Below are positions 1 to 11,900 of a stretch of 30,580 nt of DNA, piece after piece. The translations under genes and the position numbers were made by a program. Numbering within the stretch: position 1 is the stretch's first letter; every line of letters starts with the position of its first letter. Below the pieces are notes generated by a model. The model worked only from the letters and a program-made list of their open reading frames with translations. It made no database searches and was not told the origin of the DNA. Source of the stretch: a virus; IMG/VR virus record IMGVR_UViG_3300040816_000361, positions 1 through 30,580 of that record. The stretch is one strand, 5' to 3'.

Positions 1-2981
1 CCTGCGGGGTTGGAATCTTTTAATTTATAATATCTTAAGGATCTGTTGCCTCCTGAAGATCCTAAGGTGCAAACAACTAATAAATCTAAATCAGAATTGT
101 ATGTACATCCTAAAATCTTGAAACCAGAACCTATAGTTTGTGTATATGGGGTAGCACCCCATGTTAATGAAGAATTTGGAAACCAAGAAGTACTTGGTTT
201 TAAAGCGTTTATATATAAAGTGTCACCGCCAGAAGACTCTACCCAAACTAGATATATAAGATCTCTTGTATCATCATAACAAGAACGTAATTGTCTAATT
301 GTTCCAATCGCAACATTAGCAACTCCTCTTTTAAGACTTCTTCCAGTAAATAGGTAATTATAAGCTTCTGGTCTAGTTTGAGACCAAACCAAAGGCTCTC
401 CATCTAAAACTGTGCTGCTAGTTGTACTTCCGGTAGGCACTGATGTTAATGCAACATCTCCTGAGTCATTAGGAAGATTAATTACGTTGTCTTGTGTAGG
501 ATCCCATGCCGCTAGTAATGTTTCGTTTTCGTCATCGGTTACGCCTTCAAATGATACAAATCCACCTGCTCCGGTCTGTACACTAGTTGCTACAATAGGG
601 CCTCCTACTCTAAACACGTTAGTTGACGGATCAAACATTACTCCACCGTTGTCTACCATTAGCGCACGTTTAGCATTACCGGTCGTTTGTGCTTCTGCCA
701 TCATAATCATATTAAATAGTCCTGCCGGGTCAACGCCTGTGCCTCCAGGTTCGTTTCCTGCTTCGTAGATATATACAGTGTTGTTATCAATTGATCCTGG
801 CACTGTTAGATTACCTGCTGCATCAATGATCGTATTGTATTGGGTACCAGTAACATCAAGTGTTGTTATTTTAACAATTCCTGATTCACCGTCAGCATCG
901 CCTCGGCCGGCTCTAATTTCAACATCACCGCCGTCCATACCATTTGTCTCGCCAGTAAATATACTTGAATGTCCAGCTCTAAGAAAAACTGAACCGCCGG
1001 ATGTACCTTTACGTGCAGCGCCAGCAACAACTTCACCGTATATGCCATCATTTGCAAATCCAGCTCCGCCTCTTATAAACACAGATCCACCAGTTCGTCC
1101 TGCTTGATTTCCGCTATATCCACCTTTAATAATTAATGAACTAGCACTAGCTGTTCCAGTTGCTTGGTCTTGTGTTCTTATTTGGAATTGTGTAGCTGAC
1201 TCTAAAATACTCTCAGTATTAACTCCGCTTTTACCCATTACAAGATTGCTAGTAGTTTCAATTACCGTTAGTGTTGAACCAGGTGAAGGATCAACACTTA
1301 TAGCTGAGGTTGCAAATACTAAATTATTATTGCTTAGGTTTCTTAGAAGTCCAAAATTAACTGGGTTGCCGTCTATAGGTAGCTCAATTATCGATGTTCC
1401 TATTTCACATGTTTCTACACCAGTAAATGAGTTAACAACCAGTCTAATACTTCCACCACTTGGATCTATTATAGTAATTTTACTGTCGTTTGTTGAGTTT
1501 AATTCAGCTTCATTACTACCAGTAATATAAAAATTAAATTTGTATGTTGAAAACGAAGCCGACGGTATACTACTAAGGCTCGTTCCTAGTTGAGTATCAT
1601 TACTAGAAAAGAGTAACTTTCCATCTATATTAGCATCGTTTGTAATATCTAGTTTGGCAAAAGTTGGACTACTGCTTGTAGTAAGCCCAGCCGCATTACC
1701 TGTTGCACTTACATTACCTGCTGCACTTAAAGTAAAGTCTAGATTTAGATCGCCTTGTGTAGATGTTGTAGTATCACTTACGCTAACTGCTACCGTACCA
1801 GTTGCATTAGGTAATGTAATAGTATTAGAACCTATATCAAACTGTACGAGATCGTTGCCTATAGTTAATGAAGAATTTTCAGTAACAGTACCGTTAGTAG
1901 TAGTTGTATCGTATGCTTGTAATTTTAGTCTCCCAGCCTGAATTTTATCTACAGCAGTATGATCAATTAGATTTTCTATTCTAGCCATTGTTACATTAGC
2001 GGCAGTAGAGTCAGCACCACTTGCAGTATTCTGCTGCTTTGCTGTGAAGTCTATTCTAGACTGTGTAACATCAGTAAATGCTATGCCGCTTGCACCTCCG
2101 ACAATACTACTATATCCCCATTGTCTTAATTCTAGTACAGATCTAGCATTATTATCCCAGTCATAGCTGTTATTGCCTATAATTAAATTTGCCTCACCGT
2201 TGACGTTACTTATACTATTTAGACCTACAAACCAAAGATCTCCGCCAGTTGTTGAAACTATGTTAGTGTTATTAGAAAGAGTTAAACCAGAAATTTCTGG
2301 ATCACTAAATACCGGATCTCCGCCATCCGCAGGAGTAACCTGTGGAGGTTGCATCCACAAACTATTAGTTCCGTGTCCTGTCCAATTTAATACAATTACA
2401 CTAGTCCATTGTGCTGTGCTTGTAGGAGTATAAGTGTAAGTATATGTTGTCCATACTGAAGGAACTGCTGCGTTTTCTGTCCAACCTGTAATCTGTCTAG
2501 TTTCTTCTTGTACAAAAGGAGACGAAGATCCTGCTCCGTTACATACATGTGTTTTATTTCCGCTTAGTGCAGAATCCAACTCTTGTAATCTAATATACAA
2601 TCCGTCTGTACTAGCTACATTCCCTTTAATTGCAATTGATATTTTAAACTTTTGTCCGGGTATTTGATTTACTTGAAAAGCAGGAAATGCAACTCCAATA
2701 CTATTGTCAGTTGCATTGTATAATTTGATTGCTTGCTGTGTGTAATCGTACTGTACATTAGATTCAACTGCACTGCCATAAGCAGGCACTGCTCCTATTA
2801 ATCTAGCAGCATCCTTGGAAAGCACAACATGTCCGTCATCGTTTGGAAATTCTATATTTCTATCTGCTGTAGGATCATCAAATAAAAACTCTGTTTCAAA
2901 GTTATCAGCTGTTGCGCCTTCAAAACTAAGTGTAGCATTAATACTGTTTGTTCCACCGGGCGTTTTTTTAACGTATCCCAT
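1..2981 (-). CDS. Tail-fibre-like structural protein, 3' end outside window
   Basis: An open frame runs from an ATG at 2981 to the window edge with no stop, giving at least 993 residues. A strong ribosome binding site (AAGGAG, 9 bases before the ATG) overlaps the stop of the preceding giant gene, so the two are probably co-transcribed and coupled. Residues about 19-45 and a second stretch near 810-840 carry the phage-fibre motif 'FEGAT..NFET...DPTADR.I.FPN..G'. Residues about 85-215, with aromatic-rich beta-type sequence, resemble a carbohydrate-binding jelly roll; this is inference. Residues about 394-443 are one copy of a repeat found three times in the neighbouring 3248-codon gene. The last visible 130 residues are rich in short hydrophobic strands (IYLVWV, LDLLVVCTL) and could begin a propeller-like domain. 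A virion fibre role is inferred from neighbours and repeats; the receptor or ligand is unknown. Confidence 0.8.
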   Translation of the reverse strand, partial: MGYVKKTPGGTNSINATLSFEGATADNFETEFLFDDPTADRNIEFPNDDGHVVLSKDAARLIGAVPAYGSAVESNVQYDYTQQAIKLYNATDNSIGVAFPAFQVNQIPGQKFKISIAIKGNVASTDGLYIRLQELDSALSGNKTHVCNGAGSSSPFVQEETRQITGWTENAAVPSVWTTYTYTYTPTSTAQWTSVIVLNWTGHGTNSLWMQPPQVTPADGGDPVFSDPEISGLTLSNNTNIVSTTGGDLWFVGLNSISNVNGEANLIIGNNSYDWDNNARSVLELRQWGYSSIVGGASGIAFTDVTQSRIDFTAKQQNTASGADSTAANVTMARIENLIDHTAVDKIQAGRLKLQAYDTTTTNGTVTENSSLTIGNDLVQFDIGSNTITLPNATGTVAVSVSDTTTSTQGDLNLDFTLSAAGNVSATGNAAGLTTSSSPTFAKLDITNDANIDGKLLFSSNDTQLGTSLSSIPSASFSTYKFNFYITGSNEAELNSTNDSKITIIDPSGGSIRLVVNSFTGVETCEIGTSIIELPIDGNPVNFGLLRNLSNNNLVFATSAISVDPSPGSTLTVIETTSNLVMGKSGVNTESILESATQFQIRTQDQATGTASASSLIIKGGYSGNQAGRTGGSVFIRGGAGFANDGIYGEVVAGAARKGTSGGSVFLRAGHSSIFTGETNGMDGGDVEIRAGRGDADGESGIVKITTLDVTGTQYNTIIDAAGNLTVPGSIDNNTVYIYEAGNEPGGTGVDPAGLFNMIMMAEAQTTGNAKRALMVDNGGVMFDPSTNVFRVGGPIVATSVQTGAGGFVSFEGVTDDENETLLAAWDPTQDNVINLPNDSGDVALTSVPTGSTTSSTVLDGEPLVWSQTRPEAYNYLFTGRSLKRGVANVAIGTIRQLRSCYDDTRDLIYLVWVESSGGDTLYINALKPSTSWFPNSSLTWGATPYTQTIGSGFKILGCTYNSDLDLLVVCTLGSSGGNRSLRYYKLKDSNPA
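1651..1800 (-). repeat. Fibre repeat copy 1 (in the partial left gene)
   Basis: Encodes about 50 residues of the pattern 'GTVAVSVSDTTTSTQGDLNL' continuing to 'SPTFAKL'. The same unit occurs three times in the neighbouring 3248-codon gene. The DNA is similar as well as the protein (for example the stretch around 1751-1795). Confidence 0.75.
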
Positions 2982-2994
2982 GCACTAGATCTCC

Positions 2995-5900
2995 TTATAC
3001 ATTTAGACTTACTGTAGGTACAGTATCTTGTGAACTTAAAATTTTCAATTTAACTATTACGTCTTTACTAGTTGACCATGCATCATAATTAATAGTTAGC
3101 GTAACTTTGTTTGTTCCGCTTCCTACACTTACTCCTGTAACTAACAGTGGACCCATAATTTGGCTTTCACCTTCATATGCTTGGGTTCCGTTTAGTGCAT
3201 TTTGATATCCACTAAACGCACCTTTTACAAAGTCTTGCTGTAGTATTCCACTTGCGCCTGTTCCTGTTCTATTAACAATAATACTATATTCTACACCAAA
3301 TGCATATAGTTGTCCACTTGTAAAATCAAAATCAACAGTAAATGATCCTGCTGTTTGGTTAGTAATTGTTCCATCTATGAGCATCTCTTGCTCATAACCT
3401 TTAGTAGACGCAGGAGTTTTGTATACAGTTTGTCCAGCATGGCGAACAGCATACTCAGTTGTACCAGCGTCTGGTGTAAATGTCAATCCGTCTGTACCAG
3501 ATTTAATAATTAGTCTACCATCTTGTGCTGCACTAGTATCTTTGTTTACAATTTCAACTCTGTCGTTAGCATCGTCAAACGCAATACTACCGCGCTCAAC
3601 AACATTAGTACCGTTGTTACTACGGAATACAATTTCGCCTGTAGCGTTTGCAGTACCGTTAGTATTTTCGATTGCAAACTTAGGAGCAGTATTTTTAACA
3701 ACTAATTCTTCAAAGCTTTCTACAGTGTTATACGCAACTTTAAATCTATCAGCAGCACTAGTACTAGAACCATTGCTAGTACTAAACACTAAACTTGTTC
3801 TTGTATTACTATTTGCCGCTGCGCCGACTGTATCAATTACACCTTCAATATTTGCTCTAGCACCAAATGTTTGATCACTCAAACTACCATTAAATTGTAA
3901 GCTACCTATGCCGTCGCCATTAGCTGGGCTACTATCTATTTTGTTTAATACTAAGTAGCCGCCTAAACTATTGGTTGTAGTAGTATTAACTTCAAGACCA
4001 TTACTATCAGTTTCAATATTGAAACCTTGTATTCTAAATGTTTCAGTTTCGGTATTGTTAAAGAGCGTCTTGAATGTAATTTTACTATCTTTAGTAGTAC
4101 TAGTAACATCTGTTGACTCTACAAGCATTTGAGCGTATACTTGTTCAGTATTACCGCTGTCCTTGCCATAGAATCTAATTAAACCAAGTTGGTCATTATC
4201 TGCTTCACCAGTTGTTGTTTTTCCGATTTCTAATATAGGTGCATTTGCATCTGCATTTGAGTTTTGAATTCTTAACTTTGGTTCAGCACTATTAGCACCG
4301 CTTAGAGTTAAGTTAGTAAATGTTGGACTATCACTTGTACCTAACCCGTGTGCATCGCCTGTGCCACTAATATTACCTGCTGCACTTAGTGTAAGATCTA
4401 AGTTTAGATTACCTTGTGTTGTAGTTGTAGTATCACTTGCTGTTACTGCAAAAGTACCAGTTGCATTTGGAATAGTAATAGTTCTGTCTGCTGTTGGCTC
4501 TGTAATAGCAATTGACGTTTCAAAGTTATTGGCAGTTGGCCCTTCAAGTACAAATGGTGTTCCGCCTGCAATCGTTCCGTTGAACGTAATAATATCATCT
4601 CTTGTATTACCAAGATCAACATCACCATTAACAGTGAAATCACTAATAACACTAACCGATCCAGTACCATTAGCACTTAAAGTTAAATCTCCATCAGCAG
4701 TTCCGCTTGTAAGCGAATCTGCTGTTAGACCTGCAAAAGTAGGGCTGCTACCTGTTGCTAGTCCCTGTGCAGATCCGGTTGCACTTATGTCACCTCCTGC
4801 ACTTAGAGTAAAGTCTAAGTTTAGATCACCTTGTGTAGATGTAGTTGTATCACTTACACTAACTGCTACAGTACCGCTTGCATCTGGGAATGTGATAGTA
4901 CGATCAGCAGTTGGATCAGTTACAGTAAGTGTTATTTCGCTTGTATTAGGAGTTGCTCCTTCAAACGTAATACTAGAACCGTTAATTATTAATCCTGCAA
5001 AAGTAGGACTATCGCCGGATGCTAATCCATGTGCATCGCCTGTTGCACTCACAGTACCAGTTGCACTTAAACTAAAGTCTAGATTTAGATCGCCTTGTGT
5101 AGTTGTTGTAGTATCACTAACTCCGATTGCCATTGTACCATTTGTGTTGTTTGGTACAGTAATTGTTCCAGTGCCTTTTGTAATGTTACCGCTTAGTTTT
5201 AGTGTGTCATTAACGTAAACTGAGCCAGTACCGTTAGCAGTTAGTGTTAAATCTGTATCAGCTTTAGTATGTGTTACACCTGAAACGTTAATTACACCCG
5301 GATCACCACTAAACACTTCGCTTGTATTAGTTGCATCTGGAATAAACACAAAGTTACTTGCACTATCGTCATAACCAAAGAAGCCTACTTTAGCATTTGT
5401 TCCGTCATGCCAGTTAAACTCAATGCCGCGATCTTTGTTATCATCTGCTGCCGGAGCAGTATCACCGCCTAGTGTAAAGATAGGATCATCTATTGTAACT
5501 GTTGTTGAATTAACAGTTGTTGTAGTGCCATCTACAATTAAGTCGCCTTTAACAGTAACACTTGGAGATCCTGTAGTTGTTGTAAAGATCATTAACTCTA
5601 CAGGAGTACTAGCATCGTCTTTAATAGTTAATGCATCTGCTAAGTTTGTAGGAAGAATAATTTCATTAGTGTTTGTTGCACCTTTGAAGTAAAGATCTCT
5701 ACCTAGATACATGTCTCTTACATAATTAGTAGCATCGCCGATGTCACTAGAGTTGCTAGAGAACAATACATCAGTATCTATCTTACCAACTAGACTAATA
5801 GTATCAGTATTTGCACCACCTAAGTCAACATTATCAAGTATTTCAACAGTGCCACCTGCACTATCTAGTTTTAGGTTACCTGAACTTGTGTCAATAGTAT

Positions 5901-8900
5901 TGTTGTCAGTAACAGCAATTTGTATATTACCGATATTTAGATCACTTGACCAAATAGGCAATCCATTGCCGTCTACCATTAGTACATCATATTGAGCACC
6001 AATACCTAGTGTGCTCATGCTGTCGTTTAGTGTACCACCTATATTAGTTGCAGCATAAAGGATATCACCCTTTGTCATGCTGCTAATATGTGTACCACCT
6101 TTTGAAACAGGAACTTCGCTATCTAAGTTTTCTGGATTTTGGTAGAACGTACTGTCTTTGCCGTCTAATGTTGTAGCATCAGTTGCGCCACCGCTTGCTG
6201 CATCTTTAACTGTAACTTTACCGTTTGAATCTACAACAAAGTAATCATAGTCAAATGCTGCTAAACCTAAGTTTTCTATTGGACTGTTTCCACTAGGGTT
6301 GCTAGTACTTGCTACTTCAATCTTTATATCTACATTATTGTAATGTGTGTTTGTACTACCATCTGTAGTAAAATCTCCTGTTAGTGTTACAGGATTATTA
6401 GCTCCTACATAAGCAGGACTTGTAGTAACACCTTGTACAGCATTTACAAACTGGCTATCACCTCTTAAGAAAGTTTTATTAGTTGCACTTCCGACACCAA
6501 GTCTAGACGTTTCAATAATACCACTTACTATGTTAGAAGCATCAATGGTAGTTTGTGTTAAACTACTCCAGCTATCAAAGTCTTTACCACTTGTGTTAAT
6601 ATCGCCTATTACTCTAACATTTTGTATTTCAAGTGTTGCACTGCTTGAACCTTGAGATGTTGTATCGATAGGACTTACTGTTAAACCATTAACACTTGTT
6701 AATGCTGCTCCTCTACTTACATGTAGAGTAAATGCGTTAGTTGTAACACTACCGACAAATAATCTTTGTTCATCTGTTATACCTGCAGGAGGAGTTGCAC
6801 TATCATATCTAAGTGCATCGCCGGTTGTTAACCCGTGACTTGCAATGAAGAAGAAATCTGAACCAGTGTTAACTCGTCTTACGATAAAGTTTTGAGTACC
6901 TGTACTAGTTGAACTAATTTCGATTGCTGTATCAACACTTAATGCATAATCAGTATGTAACTTAAAGTTGTTCCCGTCAATTACATTAGCAAAATATGTA
7001 TCTCCAGGAGTTAATCCTCCTAGAACAATATTTGCATTGTTATCATATTCAATAGGATCACCGTCTGTTAGACCGTGACCTACAACGTTAAACGTACTCG
7101 AAGCAGCAACAATATCACCACCTGTTCCAGTATCTCTACTGTCAAATGCAACAGTAAGTGCATCGCCGTCTTGCGGATTAATAGTAACAGAAGTTGGATT
7201 ATCATCAATTAAGAAATCTGGACTTACATCGCTTGCATTAAATAGCAATCCTGCTGAACGATTAAGTTCAACATACAATCTATTTTCTGCGTCAGTAACA
7301 GTAAATACAGCGGTATCACTTCCTCCAATACCACCGACACTTGCTGAACCAATACTTACAGTATCTCCTATTGCATATCCAGATCCGCCACGTTTAATAT
7401 CAATATTTGTTACACTACCGCTGTTGATTGTAATATCAGCTAACGCTCCTGTACCACTACTCGATACTTGTGTGATCGCAACATCTAGATAAACTCCATC
7501 TGTAAGGTATCCGCTTCCTCCGTTAAATGTAGTAAAGTTAACGGCAAGCATTACACCTACGTCATGTGCAGTAACTTCATCAATTATTGCACCACTAACT
7601 GCACCTTGTAGTTCTGTGTTAGCTGCAATAATGTTTGCAAAATCATAAGTTTCAGCTGGATCTAAAATTAAGTACTGACTTACTTTTGGATCGCTCAAGA
7701 AATAGTTATCAGTTTGTTCTTCTGATGTACCAACACTTATTGGATACGGATTACCTGTTAAGTCGAGTGTATCTGCAGGATTGGTTGTGAATGTTCCAGT
7801 TACATCAACAAGTATAATGTTGGTTCCTGTGTTGTCAACTTTAATTTCACCAGTTGCTCCGCTGTTTAACTGAGTAACTGTTGTACCTTTTGTTACAGCT
7901 ACACTAGTGTTTAGTGTAATTGTTTGTTGGTCATATTTTTCTACAACAATGTCGCCACTTGCTAGATCGTTAGTCGGTATGTCTAAATGTAATTCAAATC
8001 TTCCTTCAAATTCACCTACTTGATATGCTTGGAAAGCACTTGTAGGAGGAATCATATCTGCACTCAGTAACCCTGCACTATCTAATTGTACAACACTATT
8101 AGGTATAGCACTTGTACTTACACTTTGATCTATAAAATCTCCTAGTCTATTGTTAAGGAAACTTTTAACTGCTTTTTGTGTTACTAATCTACTGTCAGAT
8201 GCACCACCTATTTCACTGTCGCCTAATTCAATATCTGATGAAATTTCTGTAACAGTAATACCTGATGATAGGCTAAGTGCTAGTGAGTCAAGTACACCAA
8301 TATTAACTTTGTTTTCGAACTCAATGTTACCAGTTCTGTTAAATGCTGTAATTGCAGTACCAATTTTAAAGTCACCAATTTCAGTAGTACCTGAAGCATA
8401 AACACGACCCGGAGAATCGTCTACTTGTTCAAAGAACTCATTACTAACACCTCCGTTTTGTGGTAGTGCGTTATAGTCAATTCCTGATCCTGAATATTCC
8501 CAAGTGTGTGCAGATGAGTTACAAATACTTGGTCTATGTAAGTTAACTTTCTTACCATCTATACCTACAGACGGAATCATGTTGGAAATGTTGCTTACTG
8601 GCTGACTTAGTGTAGTTCTTACTTTAAAAGTACTTGTGTATAAATCGCTTCTTCCTACAATGGATAACCCATTTGAAGGTCCTAATGATATATTTCCGCC
8701 ATTGCCAATTTCACCTGCAAGAATTAAACTATTATCTGAAAAGGCTCTTCTAACTGTTGAAAGTCCATCTTGTACAAGCTCTATTGATAGTGTTAGTATA
8801 TAATTTACAGGATCCCAACCTGCAATGTATGCAACAATTGGATCACCTACACTGTCTTGGCCGCTTAATGTATCGCCTAATACAACAGTATATGAACCTG

Positions 8901-11900
8901 CAGGAACTTCTACATCTTGATAGCTACTGTGTGTTGATGTAACTTCTGTAATTATAATATTTTCAACACCAGTTTCAAAGCTATGGAATCCTGATGTAAA
9001 TTGCTCATTTAAATTAGTAACAGGTATAGTGTATTCAGCATCATGATATAATGCAATATTGTTAGATCCTGCTGCTCCTACATAATATCCTAACTCGTTA
9101 TAAATTCCGTTTATTTCAACATTATCTTGACTATAATATGTAATTCTGTCTCCAATTACAAACGGATGAGCATCTCCAACTGTTTTACTAGCATCTGTAA
9201 AGAATTCTATATCATTGTCAGTAGCAGTAATGTTCGATATACTAAATTGCTTTTCTCTTCTATTTGTTGCATTTTGAGTAAAGTTTTCTGTTAAGCGAAG
9301 TGGATCGTCTAGACTAAACGGTACTGTTGCAGCAGAATCAAAAATTTCAAGAATATAATCTTCAAGTGCAGGTTGTCCTAACCCTGCAAGCGTAAGAGTT
9401 TGTGCACCATCAATTGTTCCAGTTGCTGTACAAACACTTCTATTAAATTCAAAACTCTTGTTAGAATAACCACTTGAACGTAAAGCAAATAAACCAAAGT
9501 TAGATGCACTGTTAGTGATTGATAAGTAACCACCTGTCTGCGTTAGTGCGCCCTGTTGTGTAAAGATAACGAAACAACTAACAATCTGCGCATATGCATC
9601 ATTTATAACTCTCCATCCTAAGCCATCAAATGATAGAATAGTAAATGCGTTAGCAACCATTGACTTACCTTGTTCAGGTACACTTCCAACTGCTGGGAAT
9701 TCAGCTTCTTCTGCATTGGGTGGAATATTTGGCGTATCAATTAAGTTACCGTCTATTTCAACACCGCCACCTGCAATAAACGAAATAATAGATACGTTTT
9801 GTACATAAGGTGATGTAAATATCAAAGGACGCTTAACTGGTAAGTCTGTATATCCTGCTCTGGATACACTTGTATCTGTTACATTATCAAAGCTTATAGC
9901 AAATCTAAATGTCCATTGTGGTATTCCATTAGCATCCACATTATCTCTAAAAGTTACGCCAGTAACATATGAACTGTTTCTAACACGGAACATATCTTGT
10001 TCTGCTACCGCAGGACGTATAACCGATCTACGTAAATTATCACCAACAACTGAGACATTATCAGGAAGTATTAACGTTTCTTCTATATAATCTCCGCTTG
10101 CAACCATTACAGTAATGTTTGATACTTTATAGTCAGGAATAACTTTTGCAGGAGCATTTCCTAAATTTGTGATAATACTTGTTACAGTATCAAAACTTGC
10201 ACCAATTGCAGTAGCTCTAGATCCTGTTAGGTATGTTATTGCTAAACTTTTAGCATAGTTGATAGCATCAATTGTTTCAGCAACTTGACCTGCAATGTAT
10301 GTATCACCGTTTGCATCATAGTAATATTCACCAGCTGCAACACTTCTACTATTTCCGCCATATCTTAAATCGTAAATTGCACTATCGATGATTTCTTTTG
10401 TATCTCTATTACATTTAGCTTGATCATAAACTAGTGCAGGATATGTTGTATTAATATATGTAATAGTATCATCTGCGATAGACTGTGCTGCTGCTCTTAG
10501 TGCAGCAGTTTCTGATTCAGTTGTAGGGTCTAACGCAATAGCAGGACTATAAACTAAACTACCTGCAACTTGTACACCACGTTTAATAGTTGCAACTGGA
10601 GCAGTAATACCATCGTTATTATCATCTCCTAATGCTGCACTTACATAAACACGATTTCCGCCAAATGCATCTGGTGCTGCAAAACTTACATTACCAGAAC
10701 CGTCTGTTTTCATTACTTGATTAACTGTACCATCAGTAAGTGGAAGTGTATAGTTATCTATGTTTATTCTAGTTGTAGCAGTTATTTCGTCAATAAATGC
10801 TTCTGCCCATCTTTCAGTATCTGTACCTAAATCATGAGAACTATCATTTGTAGGTACAATATTGCCATCTATGTCAATATTTCCTGTAAGATCAAATGTA
10901 GTTCCATCGTATGTAAAGTTTGCACTAGTTTCTAAACTACCATTTGTTCCTGCTAAAACAATACCATTATCTGTTAAGTCACTAACTGTTAGTGTAGAAG
11001 CAACTACTTCACCTGATCCGTTAGGAGTAATATTAATGTCATCGTTATTAGCAAATGTACTAATTGTATTTCCACTTAGTTGAATTTGATTAATTTGAGT
11101 ATCAACGTCAACATCCATTAAGCTGTCACTTAATGTAATTTTTAAATTATTAGCTGTGTAAAATTTTAGTTCGTCGTTGTCACTACCCGGAGTGTCTTCT
11201 GGAGTAATATACGTATCTTGGTCAACGTCTTTAACTCCACCTAACGATCCCCATGCTACACCATCGTATCCTTCAAACAGACCGTCTTCTGAATTAAAGC
11301 GTATCATTCCGCTTTCGGTTACGCTCGGTCTAGCTGCTGTATTTCCTGTTGGTAGTATAATGCTTTTATCACTGACTATTCTTACATTTCCAGTCCCACT
11401 TGTAGCAATTTCAAAATCTGCATTTGAATCAGTAATTGCAATTCTATTATCGTTAAACGCAAATGAATCTATGTCAATATTGCTTACATACAATTTTCTA
11501 AATTGATTTGTTGGACTACCTAGATCATACAAATCGTTAGTGTCAGGTATGAAGTGTCCTATAGTATTTCCGCCAATCGTAATTGTAGATCCTTCACCTG
11601 TAGCTAAAAGAGTCTGTCCTTGAACCGAAAGTCCGCCTTGCATGTCCATGCTACTACCAAAAGATGCGCCACCAGTAGTATTAATTGTTCCGTTTACATT
11701 TAAATTTCCACCTATGCCTACGCCGCCAGCAACAGTAAATGCACCACTAGTATAACTAGAACTTTCGGTAGTATTTGAAATATTAGAAATACCGTTTACA
11801 TTTAAACTTCCACCTATGCCAACACCGCCAGCAACGGTCAATGCACCAGTTGATGAATCAGAACTGATTGTTCCCGAATCTATTTGAACATCAATTGACG

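Noticed and set aside
412-2433. Several open frames of 80-120 codons on the plus strand opposite the left fibre gene
   Set aside because: They lie wholly opposite a continuous fibre frame, lack ribosome binding sites and have compositions that mirror the repeated fibre codons.
1651-5140. Diversity-generating retroelement (template/variable repeat pair) in the fibre genes
   Set aside because: Repeats differ at scattered and silent positions rather than at adenines, and there is no reverse transcriptase gene in the window.
4361-5218. A 285-codon plus-strand frame with internal repeats
   Set aside because: It is the antisense reading of the fibre repeats; its own repeats follow directly from the repeats on the coding strand.
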